Shown here: positions 16,181 through 23,668 of the stretch, in pieces
How positions within the stretch are numbered: position 1 is the first letter of the stretch
How the letters are laid out: each line of letters opens with the position of its first letter
Assembly (NCBI GenBank): GCA_013696395.1
Contig: JACCYQ010000191.1
Coordinates: forward strand, 1 to 34,861
From: Chitinophagaceae bacterium
Lineage (GTDB): Bacteria; Bacteroidota; Bacteroidia; Chitinophagales; Chitinophagaceae
Length of the DNA stretch: 34,861 nucleotides
Reading direction: 5' to 3'
Notes under the pieces: model-generated
What the model saw: only the letters and a program-made list of their open reading frames with translations
Database searches by the model: none
Told to the model about the DNA's origin: nothing
Program-made: the position numbers and the translations under genes

Positions 16181-16208
16181 CTAAACCCTAAACTCTAAAC
16201 CCTAAACT
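16181..16208. repeat. CTAAACC/CTAAACT telomere-like 7-bp repeat
   Basis: There are four exact-length 7-bp units (CTAAACC, CTAAACT, CTAAACC, CTAAACT) just right of the IS element. The TTAAACCC repeat on the left side is 8 bp in period, so the two flanks are related but not identical. Confidence 0.85.
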
Positions 16209-16250
16209 CTTCTCATTAATAATGAAAAACTCCGCATATTAAGGGGGAAG

Positions 16251-18164
16251 CTATACCAGCTTTCCCTTTATAATTTCATCCACTACACCAGGATCAAGTA
16301 AAGTAGAAGTATCTCCCAGGTTTTGCGTTTCACCTTCTGCTATTTTTCTTAATATACGGCGCATGATCTTTCCACTGCGTGTTTTAGGCAGGCCACTGAC
16401 AAACTGGATCTTGTCTGGTTTCGCAATTGCTCCAATGATTCGAGTTACGGTTTGTAAAATATCTCTGCGTGTGAGCTCCTCATCGCCATGTGTATTTTCA
16501 TCAATAACATATGCATAGATTCCTTGTCCTTTTACATCATGCGGATAACCAACAACTGCGCTTTCAACCACACCGGCATGCATGTTAATAGCATTTTCCA
16601 CTTCGGCTGTTCCAATGCGATGTCCACTCACATTCAATACATCATCAACCCTTCCTGTAATACGGTAATTTCCTTCATCATCCCGGGTAGCTCCATCGCC
16701 GGTAAAATATAAACCTGGATAGGTACTGAAATAAGTTTTTTTACATCTTTCGTGATCACCGTAAGTAGTGCGCAACATACCCGGCCAGGGAGCACGCATA
16801 CACAGGTTTCCGCTAACATTATTCTCTATAATCTCTACGCCGTTTTCATCTACCAGTAAAGGCTGTACACCGGGGAGTGGTAAAGTGGCAAAAGTTGGTT
16901 TAGCGGATGTTATTCCGGCTATGTTTGAGATCATAATGCCCCCTGTTTCCGTCTGCCACCAGGTATCAACCACGGGGCTGTTATTTTTGCCAATGTTGTT
17001 ATCATACCAATGCCAGGCTTCTTCATTGATCGGCTCACCTACAGTACCTAAAACCTTTAAAGAAGAAAGATCTTTACCGGTTATATGATCCATTCCAAAT
17101 CCCATTAATGATCTTATGGCTGTTGGCGCAGTATAAAGAATGTTCACCTGGTATTTTTCAACAATGTCCCAAAATCTACCGGCATCCGGCCAGGTAGGAA
17201 TTCCTTCAAACATCAGGCTGGTTGCACCAGCACAAAGGGGTCCATAAAGTATATACGAATGACCGGTTATCCATCCAATATCTGCTGTACAAAAATGCAC
17301 ATCACCGGGTTTATATTGAAAAACATTTACAAAACTATAGTTGGTATAAACCATGTATCCACCAATAGTATGAACTACGCCTTTGGGTTTACCGGTAGAA
17401 CCGGAGGTATACAAAATGAATAATTCATCTTCCGCATTCATTACTTCGGGATGAACGTTTTTTAAGCCAAGCGTTTCAACTTTTTTTATTTCATCTTCCC
17501 ACCAAACATCACGGCCTTTGATCATACTTATAGGACGGCGGGTACGGGTACATACAATCACTCTTTTAACAAAAGGACAGGCGATCAACGCATCATCGAT
17601 AACTTCTTTTAATGGGATATCTTTTGCCCCGCGATAGGCGCCATCACAAGTGATCACATATGCTGCCTGCGCATCCTGTAAACGATCTGAAATGCTTTTG
17701 GCACTGAATCCACCAAAAATAACCGAGTGTATTGCTCCTATACGGGCACATGCTAAAACGGCGATAGCGAGTTCGGGGATCATACCCATATAAATACAAA
17801 TACGATCACCTTTTTTAGCTCCATTTTGTTTTAATACCTGTGCAAACTGGTTTACTTTTTCATGCAGATCATTATACGTGAGTACCCGATGATGTTCTTC
17901 CGGGTCATTGGGTTCCCAGATCAGGGCAGGGGTTTCTCCCCGATCGGCCAAATGTCGATCAAGGCAATTTTCAGTGATGTTTAATTCGCCATCCCTGAAC
18001 CATTTTACATCAAAGTTGTCAAAATTCCATTCCAGTATATTTTTCGGTTGTTTATGCCAGTGAAAATGAGCGGCGATCCTGGCCCAGAATTTTTCCGGAT
18101 TTTCAACACTTTCCCGGTATTGCTGATGATACTGTTCCAGGCTGCTGATCTTGAATACAGACAT
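16251..18164 (-). CDS. acs: Acetyl-CoA synthetase
   Basis: Acs activates acetate with ATP and CoA through acetyl-AMP. The 637-residue length is close to the usual 640-660. The AMP-binding P-loop YTSGSTGKPKGVVHT, the substrate-pocket block DTWWQTETGG, the YFTGDGATRDDEGNY segment and the C-terminal PKTRSGKIMRR are all present. The lysine in the last motif is the known acetylation site in the family. The N-terminal ACAS domain begins near HQQYRESVENPEKFWARIA. The ATG start fits. In this setting it would feed acetate into central metabolism. No acetyltransferase or deacetylase regulator is adjacent. Confidence 0.97.
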   Translation of the reverse strand: MSVFKISSLEQYHQQYRESVENPEKFWARIAAHFHWHKQPKNILEWNFDNFDVKWFRDGELNITENCLDRHLADRGETPALIWEPNDPEEHHRVLTYNDLHEKVNQFAQVLKQNGAKKGDRICIYMGMIPELAIAVLACARIGAIHSVIFGGFSAKSISDRLQDAQAAYVITCDGAYRGAKDIPLKEVIDDALIACPFVKRVIVCTRTRRPISMIKGRDVWWEDEIKKVETLGLKNVHPEVMNAEDELFILYTSGSTGKPKGVVHTIGGYMVYTNYSFVNVFQYKPGDVHFCTADIGWITGHSYILYGPLCAGATSLMFEGIPTWPDAGRFWDIVEKYQVNILYTAPTAIRSLMGFGMDHITGKDLSSLKVLGTVGEPINEEAWHWYDNNIGKNNSPVVDTWWQTETGGIMISNIAGITSAKPTFATLPLPGVQPLLVDENGVEIIENNVSGNLCMRAPWPGMLRTTYGDHERCKKTYFSTYPGLYFTGDGATRDDEGNYRITGRVDDVLNVSGHRIGTAEVENAINMHAGVVESAVVGYPHDVKGQGIYAYVIDENTHGDEELTRRDILQTVTRIIGAIAKPDKIQFVSGLPKTRSGKIMRRILRKIAEGETQNLGDTSTLLDPGVVDEIIKGKLV

Positions 18165-18322
18165 TATCTCGATTTTTTGAGATGAATAATGAATGTAAAT
18201 TTAATCTACCCCATGTAAAATCATCAAACAATTCAAGGGTTGGCATGTTTTTCTATTAACTACGGCTTGATACTTTAAGATGATTTGTATATTATCAGGG
18301 ATAAGCTGAAAATCTTTCGGGC

Positions 18323-18359
18323 AAAAAAATAACCAGGCAAAATGCCTGGTTATTTTTTT
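18323..18359 (-). terminator. Strong hairpin terminator after the 68-residue protein gene
   Basis: A perfect 17-bp stem with a 3-base loop has a core of AACCAGGCA / TGCCTGGTT and runs of A and T at its ends, so it can work in both directions. It lies downstream of the minus-strand gene at 18394-18600. The rest of 18165-18393 contains the acs upstream region; no clear promoter box was found there. Confidence 0.88.
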
Positions 18360-18393
18360 AGTATGTATGTATCCGTTAGTTCTTGCTGTCGCA

Positions 18394-18600
18394 TTACTCC
18401 CGGTCTCCTTTGGTACTGCGATTTCTATTCGCGGATTGTACTTTGGTCTTACTCATCTTTTCTGATGCAGACCCCCCCGTTTTTTTTCCGTGATTGGATT
18501 TGGGTTCCTTTTGAGAATCCGCTACAAATGGTTGATTGCTCTGGTTACTGGCTCCGCGACCAGCAGAACCTGATTTATTATTATCTCCTCTTCCTGGCAT
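18394..18600 (-). CDS. Small basic disordered protein, 68 residues
   Basis: The product is made almost entirely of Gly, Ser, Lys, Asn, Arg and Gln (for example MPGRGDNNKSGSAGRG, then SNHGKKTGGSASEKMSKTK). It has no hydrophobic core, signal or membrane segment. It is probably a disordered, nucleic-acid- or polyanion-binding or stress-type protein. I do not recognise a family. A gene is supported by its ATG start, by the perfect terminator 34 bp after it, and by the next gene 34 bp upstream on the same strand encoding a YtxH-type stress protein. Confidence 0.6.
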   Translation of the reverse strand: MPGRGDNNKSGSAGRGASNQSNQPFVADSQKEPKSNHGKKTGGSASEKMSKTKVQSANRNRSTKGDRE

Positions 18601-18634
18601 AATTGTAGATTTTAGTCTTAAAAATTATTTACTA

Positions 18635-18883
18635 TTAAGCAGGTGGCCATGAATTATCTGCATTGCGGCTATAAGCAGGATCATCTTCCTTTTTGGAAAG
18701 ACTATTCACTTTATTTTTGATAGTTTCATAACCATCTTTGGCTCCGTCAATCATATCTGTAAAAGTATGTTTAACATCTCCGCTTGTACGTGCTATACGA
18801 CGGCGGGTTTCAGAACCTTTATCTGGGGCAAACATGATACCGAGTACGACACCCGTTACCAGCCCTGAAAAAAATTTGCTCAT
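18635..18883 (-). CDS. YtxH domain protein
   Basis: This 82-residue protein has an N-terminal membrane helix (FFSGLVTGVVLGIMFAP), directly followed by DKGSETRRRIARTSGDVK and an amphipathic helical region. This is the YtxH/gas-vesicle-protein-like pattern (GxxxGxxxGLLFAPxxGxxxR) of small stress-related proteins in Firmicutes and Bacteroidota. It probably sits in the inner membrane with its helical tail in the cytoplasm. It is in a likely two-gene unit with the small basic protein downstream. Function in Bacteroidota is unproven; general stress is an inference from family and neighbours. Confidence 0.85.
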   Translation of the reverse strand: MSKFFSGLVTGVVLGIMFAPDKGSETRRRIARTSGDVKHTFTDMIDGAKDGYETIKNKVNSLSKKEDDPAYSRNADNSWPPA

Positions 18884-19001
18884 ATCATTTTAAATTTTAT
18901 GATGAAAGTTATGTTTCACGTAAAAGTATAAAAATATCAGGCCAGCTTTTAAACGGAAGGTGCAATAATTTGATATTATTTTATCAAAAATCCGAGCATT
19001 T

Positions 19002-19028
19002 AAAAAGGCCGGCTGTTAACAGCCGGCC
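19002..19028 (-). terminator. Palindromic terminator after the M1 peptidase gene
   Basis: A perfect 22-bp palindrome (half-site GGCCGGCTGTT) lies at 19007-19028. On the minus strand it is followed by five T residues. It is 62 bp past the peptidase stop codon and unusually GC-rich for this region. Confidence 0.85.
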
Positions 19029-19090
19029 CAACATATTTTATAGCAACGTATGATGATTTTCAAATTTGGAATTGCCCAAATCTTAATTTT

Positions 19091-21034
19091 TTAAAACCCT
19101 TTCTTCCAATTATTATTTGTTCGGTTGATATCCGGCAATAAATTTTCCGGATCTAATACTAAATCCTGTATTTCACTGGTTGTTGGGACCTTAAATGTCC
19201 ATGTAGCTCCACGTTGCCATACCTCTACAGGTAGTTTGATATGGTGTTCTTTGCCATTGGTTTCTTTAATTTGCAGAATAACCGGCATAGGCATCTTTTC
19301 CAGGTTTTCAATGGTAATTACAGAACCTTTTGATGGCATTTTATCAACGTAGCTAACACCTTTAATTCCCTGGTCAAGTTTCCAGGTATTCATGATCCAG
19401 CCTCTCCAAAACCAACCCAGGTCTTCCCCGGAAACATTTTCCATGGTATGGAAGAAATCATAAGGTGTGGGATGTTTGAAAGCCCACCGTTTGATATACT
19501 CTCTAAAAGCAGCATCAAACCTATCAGGTCCCAACACTACATCACGCAAAGTATTCAGCATGACCGAAGGTTTCAGGTAAGCCGCAATACCCAGGTTTTC
19601 CTGTTGTATAACATCAGGTTTGTTAAACAGCCCATCCATATAATCGTGGAACATATACTTAGTAAGGTCGCCGGGAAAATAAGTTTGGTCGGCAAACTCA
19701 CCATTATTAAATTTTTTGGTTGAAATACCATTGATAAATGTTGTAAATCCTTCATCCATCCAGGCATATTTTCTTTCATTAGTACCCACGATCATCGGAA
19801 ACCAGGCATGGCCAAATTCATGATCTGTTACTCCCCAAAGATCCCCGCCTGCTGATTTATAACTGCAGAAAACAATGCCCGGGTATTCCATTCCACCCAC
19901 AATGCCGGCTACATTCACAGCTACCGGCCATGGATATGCGTACCACATTTCGGAATAATGCTCCACACTTGCTTTGGTGAATTCAGTTGAACGCTGCCAT
20001 CCGTCTTTAACAATGCTTTCAACTGGGTAAACACTCATGGCCAGCGATTTTTTTCCACCAGGCAGGTTTATCCGTGCGGCATCCCACACAAATGCAGTGG
20101 AAGCGGCCCACGCAACATCACGGGTATTATTCATTTTGAATTTCCAGGTAATTGTTGGTTTCGCCGGCCTGGATGAAGCCTGTCTGATTTCATTCTCACT
20201 TCGAAGCATAACTGTTTTATCGCTGTTCTTAGCCTGGTTATATCTTTTCAATTGTTCGGCGGTAAGGCATTCGGCAGGATTTAATAATTCACCACCACCC
20301 ACAACTATCATACTGGCGGGTGCGGTTATATTAAATTCTACATCACCGTATTCAAGATAAAACTCGCCGGCACCTATATAAGGTAAGGTATTCCAACCCT
20401 GCAGGTCATCATAAACCGCCATGCGGGGAAACCATTGTGCTACCTCGTAAATAGTGCCGTTCTTAGTTGCCAGCCTACCCATGCGGTCCGTGCCATATTC
20501 AGGCACTTTGAATTCAAAGTCCATTTTCAATTTCACCTTACCACCATTGGCTTTTAAAGCATGTGGTAACCAGACCTGCAACCGGGTATCCGTAATTACA
20601 TATTCGGGTTTAGAAGTTTTATTAGCAGCGTCAGTGAGAGAAATGTTTTTCACTATGCTGCCTTCCGTAAATTCAGGATTGGCCCAGCGACCTCCGGTTT
20701 GTGTAGTAGTTGCCGATCCACGGGAATCTTCTTTGTAAATATTCTGGTCCAGGTACAACCATAGAAAATTTAATGCATCCGTGCTATTATTGGTATAACT
20801 GATCTCCACGTCACCTTTGATAATTTGAGTACTGGTATCAAGAGAGGCATTGATTTTATAATCAGCTTCATTTTGCCAATATAAAGGACCGGGCATTCCA
20901 CTGGCACTTCTGAATGGTGTTCCGGATTGCGGATAAAAATTAGGAGCAAACGCTTCACGGTGATCGTAATTGGTTTGAGCGTACAATGAACCGCCAATTA
21001 TAACAAGGAAACAACCGGTTAAAAATTTCTTCAT
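19091..21034 (-). CDS. M1-family metallopeptidase, secreted
   Basis: The protein is a zinc aminopeptidase-type enzyme of 647 residues. It has a signal peptide ending near LYAQT. The zinc site is H405-E-F-G-H409 with the third ligand E428 in WMDEGFTTF, which is the HExxH-x18-E arrangement of family M1. [10 protein letters not shown] upstream corresponds to the GxMEN exopeptidase motif, here GGMEYP, a form I recall from Bacteroidota M1-like enzymes; it may indicate a different N-terminus-recognition site. The N-terminal beta-sandwich domain (about 50-250) and the C-terminal part near 560-640 are normal. The array of 11-bp repeats lies directly upstream of the gene. Confidence 0.93.
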   Translation of the reverse strand: MKKFLTGCFLVIIGGSLYAQTNYDHREAFAPNFYPQSGTPFRSASGMPGPLYWQNEADYKINASLDTSTQIIKGDVEISYTNNSTDALNFLWLYLDQNIYKEDSRGSATTTQTGGRWANPEFTEGSIVKNISLTDAANKTSKPEYVITDTRLQVWLPHALKANGGKVKLKMDFEFKVPEYGTDRMGRLATKNGTIYEVAQWFPRMAVYDDLQGWNTLPYIGAGEFYLEYGDVEFNITAPASMIVVGGGELLNPAECLTAEQLKRYNQAKNSDKTVMLRSENEIRQASSRPAKPTITWKFKMNNTRDVAWAASTAFVWDAARINLPGGKKSLAMSVYPVESIVKDGWQRSTEFTKASVEHYSEMWYAYPWPVAVNVAGIVGGMEYPGIVFCSYKSAGGDLWGVTDHEFGHAWFPMIVGTNERKYAWMDEGFTTFINGISTKKFNNGEFADQTYFPGDLTKYMFHDYMDGLFNKPDVIQQENLGIAAYLKPSVMLNTLRDVVLGPDRFDAAFREYIKRWAFKHPTPYDFFHTMENVSGEDLGWFWRGWIMNTWKLDQGIKGVSYVDKMPSKGSVITIENLEKMPMPVILQIKETNGKEHHIKLPVEVWQRGATWTFKVPTTSEIQDLVLDPENLLPDINRTNNNWKKGF

Positions 21035-21063
21035 TAGTTACATTTATATAATGGGCAATAGGT

Positions 21064-21201
21064 CAACAATGGTTCAACAATGGTTCAACAATGGTTCAAC
21101 AATAGATTGCGAAAGATAATGATTAAGGTTGCATGGGAACAAGTATCAACAATTGTTCATCAATAGTTTAACAATAGTTCAACAATGGTTCAACAATCGT
21201 C
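21064..21201. repeat. Array of 11-bp repeats (CAACAATNGTT)
   Basis: Four units begin at 21064, 21075, 21086 and 21097. Five more begin at 21147, 21158, 21169, 21180 and 21191. The unit is CAACAATGGTT with single-base changes. The period of 11 bp is near one DNA helical turn. The array fills the gap between the MurU-like gene and the M1 peptidase start and lies upstream of the latter. Confidence 0.9.
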
Positions 21202-21202
21202 A

Positions 21203-21991
21203 TCAAACAAACATTTTTTCAGCCACAGCCACACTTTCCAGGCGGCCGACATCCACCCATTTATCACCGGTATGATCAAAGCCCATGATCCGGTGATCAG
21301 CGGCCAGGTCAAGGTAAACATCCATTAAAGAAAACTTACCGCTCTGCCTGATCAGTGAAAAAACTTCGTAATTAAAAACAACTACGCAACTATATGCCCT
21401 GGGAATTAATTTGGCCCTGCGTTCTGCAGGCCACTCAAGGTGAGGACCCTTTTCTTCACCCGTTTTTTCATTGCGCCAGCCCCATAAACGGTCATATTCA
21501 TCAAACAATAAATAACGTGACGTTTTTCTTTGAGTAACACCAAAGGAGATCAGGGCATTATGTTGCTGATGGAATAACATTAATTTGCGTATATCCATAT
21601 CCGTTAACACATCCACATTGCAGGTGATGAATGGGTTTTCCTTTTTAAACAAAGGTTTTGCTTTAAGCAAACCACCACCGGTTTCCAAAACCTCGTTCGT
21701 TTCATCACTAATGATTACTTCACTACTCCAGCCATTATTTTCCTTCACCGCTGACTTCACCTGCTCTGCAAAATGATGTACGTTTACGATCACATTTGTA
21801 AAACCATTATCAGCCAGGTATTCAATATTACGTTGCAGTAGCGTTTTGCCATTCACCATAGCTAATGCTTTGGGATGTTTATCGGTCCATGGTTTAAACC
21901 GGGTACCTAACCCGGCGCTAAAGATCATCGCATTTGCGGTATCGGCAAACGAGTTAGGTTCGCCGGTATTTTCGTTTCTTTCCTGTATCAA
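21203..21991 (-). CDS. Sugar-1-phosphate nucleotidyltransferase, MurU-like
   Basis: The protein carries the nucleotidyltransferase signature AGLGTRFKPWTDKHPKAL (about residues 26-43). It also has NVIVNVHH, ETGGGLLKAKPLF and CNVDVLTDMD, as in MurU and mannose-1-phosphate guanylyltransferases. MurU turns MurNAc-1-phosphate into UDP-MurNAc in peptidoglycan recycling. The upstream neighbour, 11 bp away, is an AmgK-like kinase that would provide the 1-phosphate sugar, which favours MurU over a mannose enzyme. The only start before an upstream stop that keeps all motifs is TTG at 21991. An ATG at residue 22 would start just before the first beta strand and is an alternative. The exact sugar is not proven. 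Confidence 0.82.
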   Translation of the reverse strand: MIQERNENTGEPNSFADTANAMIFSAGLGTRFKPWTDKHPKALAMVNGKTLLQRNIEYLADNGFTNVIVNVHHFAEQVKSAVKENNGWSSEVIISDETNEVLETGGGLLKAKPLFKKENPFITCNVDVLTDMDIRKLMLFHQQHNALISFGVTQRKTSRYLLFDEYDRLWGWRNEKTGEEKGPHLEWPAERRAKLIPRAYSCVVVFNYEVFSLIRQSGKFSLMDVYLDLAADHRIMGFDHTGDKWVDVGRLESVAVAEKMFV

Positions 21992-22002
21992 TAGGTGGTA
22001 AT

Positions 22003-23481
22003 TTAGTTGGTGGCATTTTTAACGTGTAGAGGATTTTCCCAATTCTTTTCTTCCTGCACCAGGTGTTTTAATTCAATTTTTACTTTGAATTTATTTTTCA
22101 GGTGTCTGGCTAAAGCATCCGCGGCATATACGCTGCGATGCTGGCCCCCCGTGCATCCGAAACTGATCATCAGGCTGGCAAATCCACGACGGATATATTC
22201 TTCAACACTCAAATCAACGATATCAAAAACGCTGTTCAAAAAATCGCTCATGCGTGACTGTTGTTCCAAAAAATCCATTACCGGTTTATTCCGGCCATGC
22301 TGCGTTTTATATTCATCGATCCGGCCAGGATTTAAAATGCCCCGGCAATCAAAAACAAAACCACCGCCATTACCCGAATCATCTGCCGGGCAACCTTTTT
22401 TATAGGAAAAACTTTGGATCTTAACCACCAACGGTGTGGCTTCCGTTGCCTGTAAGGGTGTAAATTGTTCTATCACTTCATTTGAAACACACAATTGCAG
22501 CACCCGCATAAATTCTGGAACGATAATACCTAAACTTTGATTTTCAATAAACCATTTCAGGTTTTTTAAAGCCAGTGGAATACTGGTCAGGAACTGCGCC
22601 TTTCGTTCAAATAACCCGCGGAAACCATAGGCACCTAAAACCTGTAATAAGCGGATCAAAACATACCCGTTATATTGAATACGGAACATCGTTTTATTCA
22701 ATGGCTGGTTGATCTGTTTACTGAATTCATCCATATAATCTTCCAGTAGTTTCTCTTTCCACTTATCAGGTAAATTAGCACGGGCCTGCCATAACATACT
22801 GGCTACATCATATTGTGGTGCTCCCTGCATGCCACCCTGGTAATCAATAAAAAATACTTCATCATCCGGGGTCACCATGATGTTCCGGCTTTGAAAATCG
22901 CGGAACATATAATATTTAAATTCCGTATGCGCCAGGTAATTACTCAATGCTTCGAAATCATTGAGCAGTTTTTGTTTATCATATGGCCGTCGTAAGGCAT
23001 CCAGGAAATAATATTTAAAATAAAGCAGGTCGGCCATAATGGCTTCCTTACCAAATTCCTTATTAGTGAGGCAGTATTCATAATCCAGGTCTTCGTGGGC
23101 CTTTACCTGTAAGCGGGCAAGTTCATGCAGACTTTTTTTAAAAAGCTCGTAGACGTGATCCGAAAAACTTTCTTTCTCCAAATGGTTTAATAAAGAAATA
23201 TTTCCAAAATCCTGTTGCAGGTAAATGGTTCCATCTTCACTGGTGATTAAAATTTCAGGTACAGGAAGGCCAATATTTTTAAAATGCCGGGAAAAATAAA
23301 TGAAGGTTTCATTTTCCTGGACGTTGGCACCCAATGTGGCAATTATTGAACCGCCTTCCTGTTCATGAACCCTGAAATACCTCCGTTCACTACCGCTTTT
23401 GGGTAATATTTCTACCGACGCTGCTTTACGGCCTTTCCATTGTTCATATAATTCGTTTATAAGTTCCAGGGCTTGCTGCAT
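22003..23481 (-). CDS. AmgK-like sugar kinase fused to a RapZ C-terminal domain
   Basis: Residues 1 to about 330 are an aminoglycoside-phosphotransferase-like kinase. The catalytic loop is FRDFQSRN (D195) and the metal-binding DFG-like part is FIDYQGG (D213), followed by GAPQYDVASML. This pattern fits AmgK, which phosphorylates MurNAc/GlcNAc at C1. Residues 351 to about 475 match the C-terminal domain of RapZ: IQSFSYKKGCPADD, VFDCRGILNPGR, KPVMDFLEQQ, and FGCTGGQHRSVYAADALA at 441-458. In E. coli RapZ this domain binds RNA and senses glucosamine-6-phosphate. The N-terminal Walker GTPase/ATPase domain of RapZ is absent. The kinase is thus joined to an amino-sugar-sensing module, next to a MurU-like gene. 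Confidence 0.88.
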   Translation of the reverse strand: MQQALELINELYEQWKGRKAASVEILPKSGSERRYFRVHEQEGGSIIATLGANVQENETFIYFSRHFKNIGLPVPEILITSEDGTIYLQQDFGNISLLNHLEKESFSDHVYELFKKSLHELARLQVKAHEDLDYEYCLTNKEFGKEAIMADLLYFKYYFLDALRRPYDKQKLLNDFEALSNYLAHTEFKYYMFRDFQSRNIMVTPDDEVFFIDYQGGMQGAPQYDVASMLWQARANLPDKWKEKLLEDYMDEFSKQINQPLNKTMFRIQYNGYVLIRLLQVLGAYGFRGLFERKAQFLTSIPLALKNLKWFIENQSLGIIVPEFMRVLQLCVSNEVIEQFTPLQATEATPLVVKIQSFSYKKGCPADDSGNGGGFVFDCRGILNPGRIDEYKTQHGRNKPVMDFLEQQSRMSDFLNSVFDIVDLSVEEYIRRGFASLMISFGCTGGQHRSVYAADALARHLKNKFKVKIELKHLVQEEKNWENPLHVKNATN

Positions 23482-23638
23482 CGGGCAAAGTTAGTTGATG
23501 AGTGGATTAGTTGATTGGTTGATAAGAATCGGGATTAGGTATTTGGAATTAGCAATTAGTTTCAAAAAACCACAACCTTTTCCAACCTCACCCCAATTCC
23601 TAATTCCCAATTACCAACCTCTCCTAACGAACATTCCT

Positions 23639-23646
23639 TAATTTTG
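23639..23646 (+). promoter_or_regulatory. Putative -7 box for icmF
   Basis: TAATTTTG matches TAnnTTTG and lies 22 bp before the icmF ATG. The rest of the divergent gap 23482-23638 has TTGATTGGTTGAT-type and CCTAATTCCCAATT-type simple repeats and no clear -33 box. Confidence 0.45.
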
Positions 23647-23668
23647 ACGCCTTACCAGATGCTTACAT

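Noticed and set aside
18342-18602. 86-codon plus-strand frame over the small basic protein gene
   Set aside because: It is antisense to a gene with its own terminator and starts inside that terminator hairpin.
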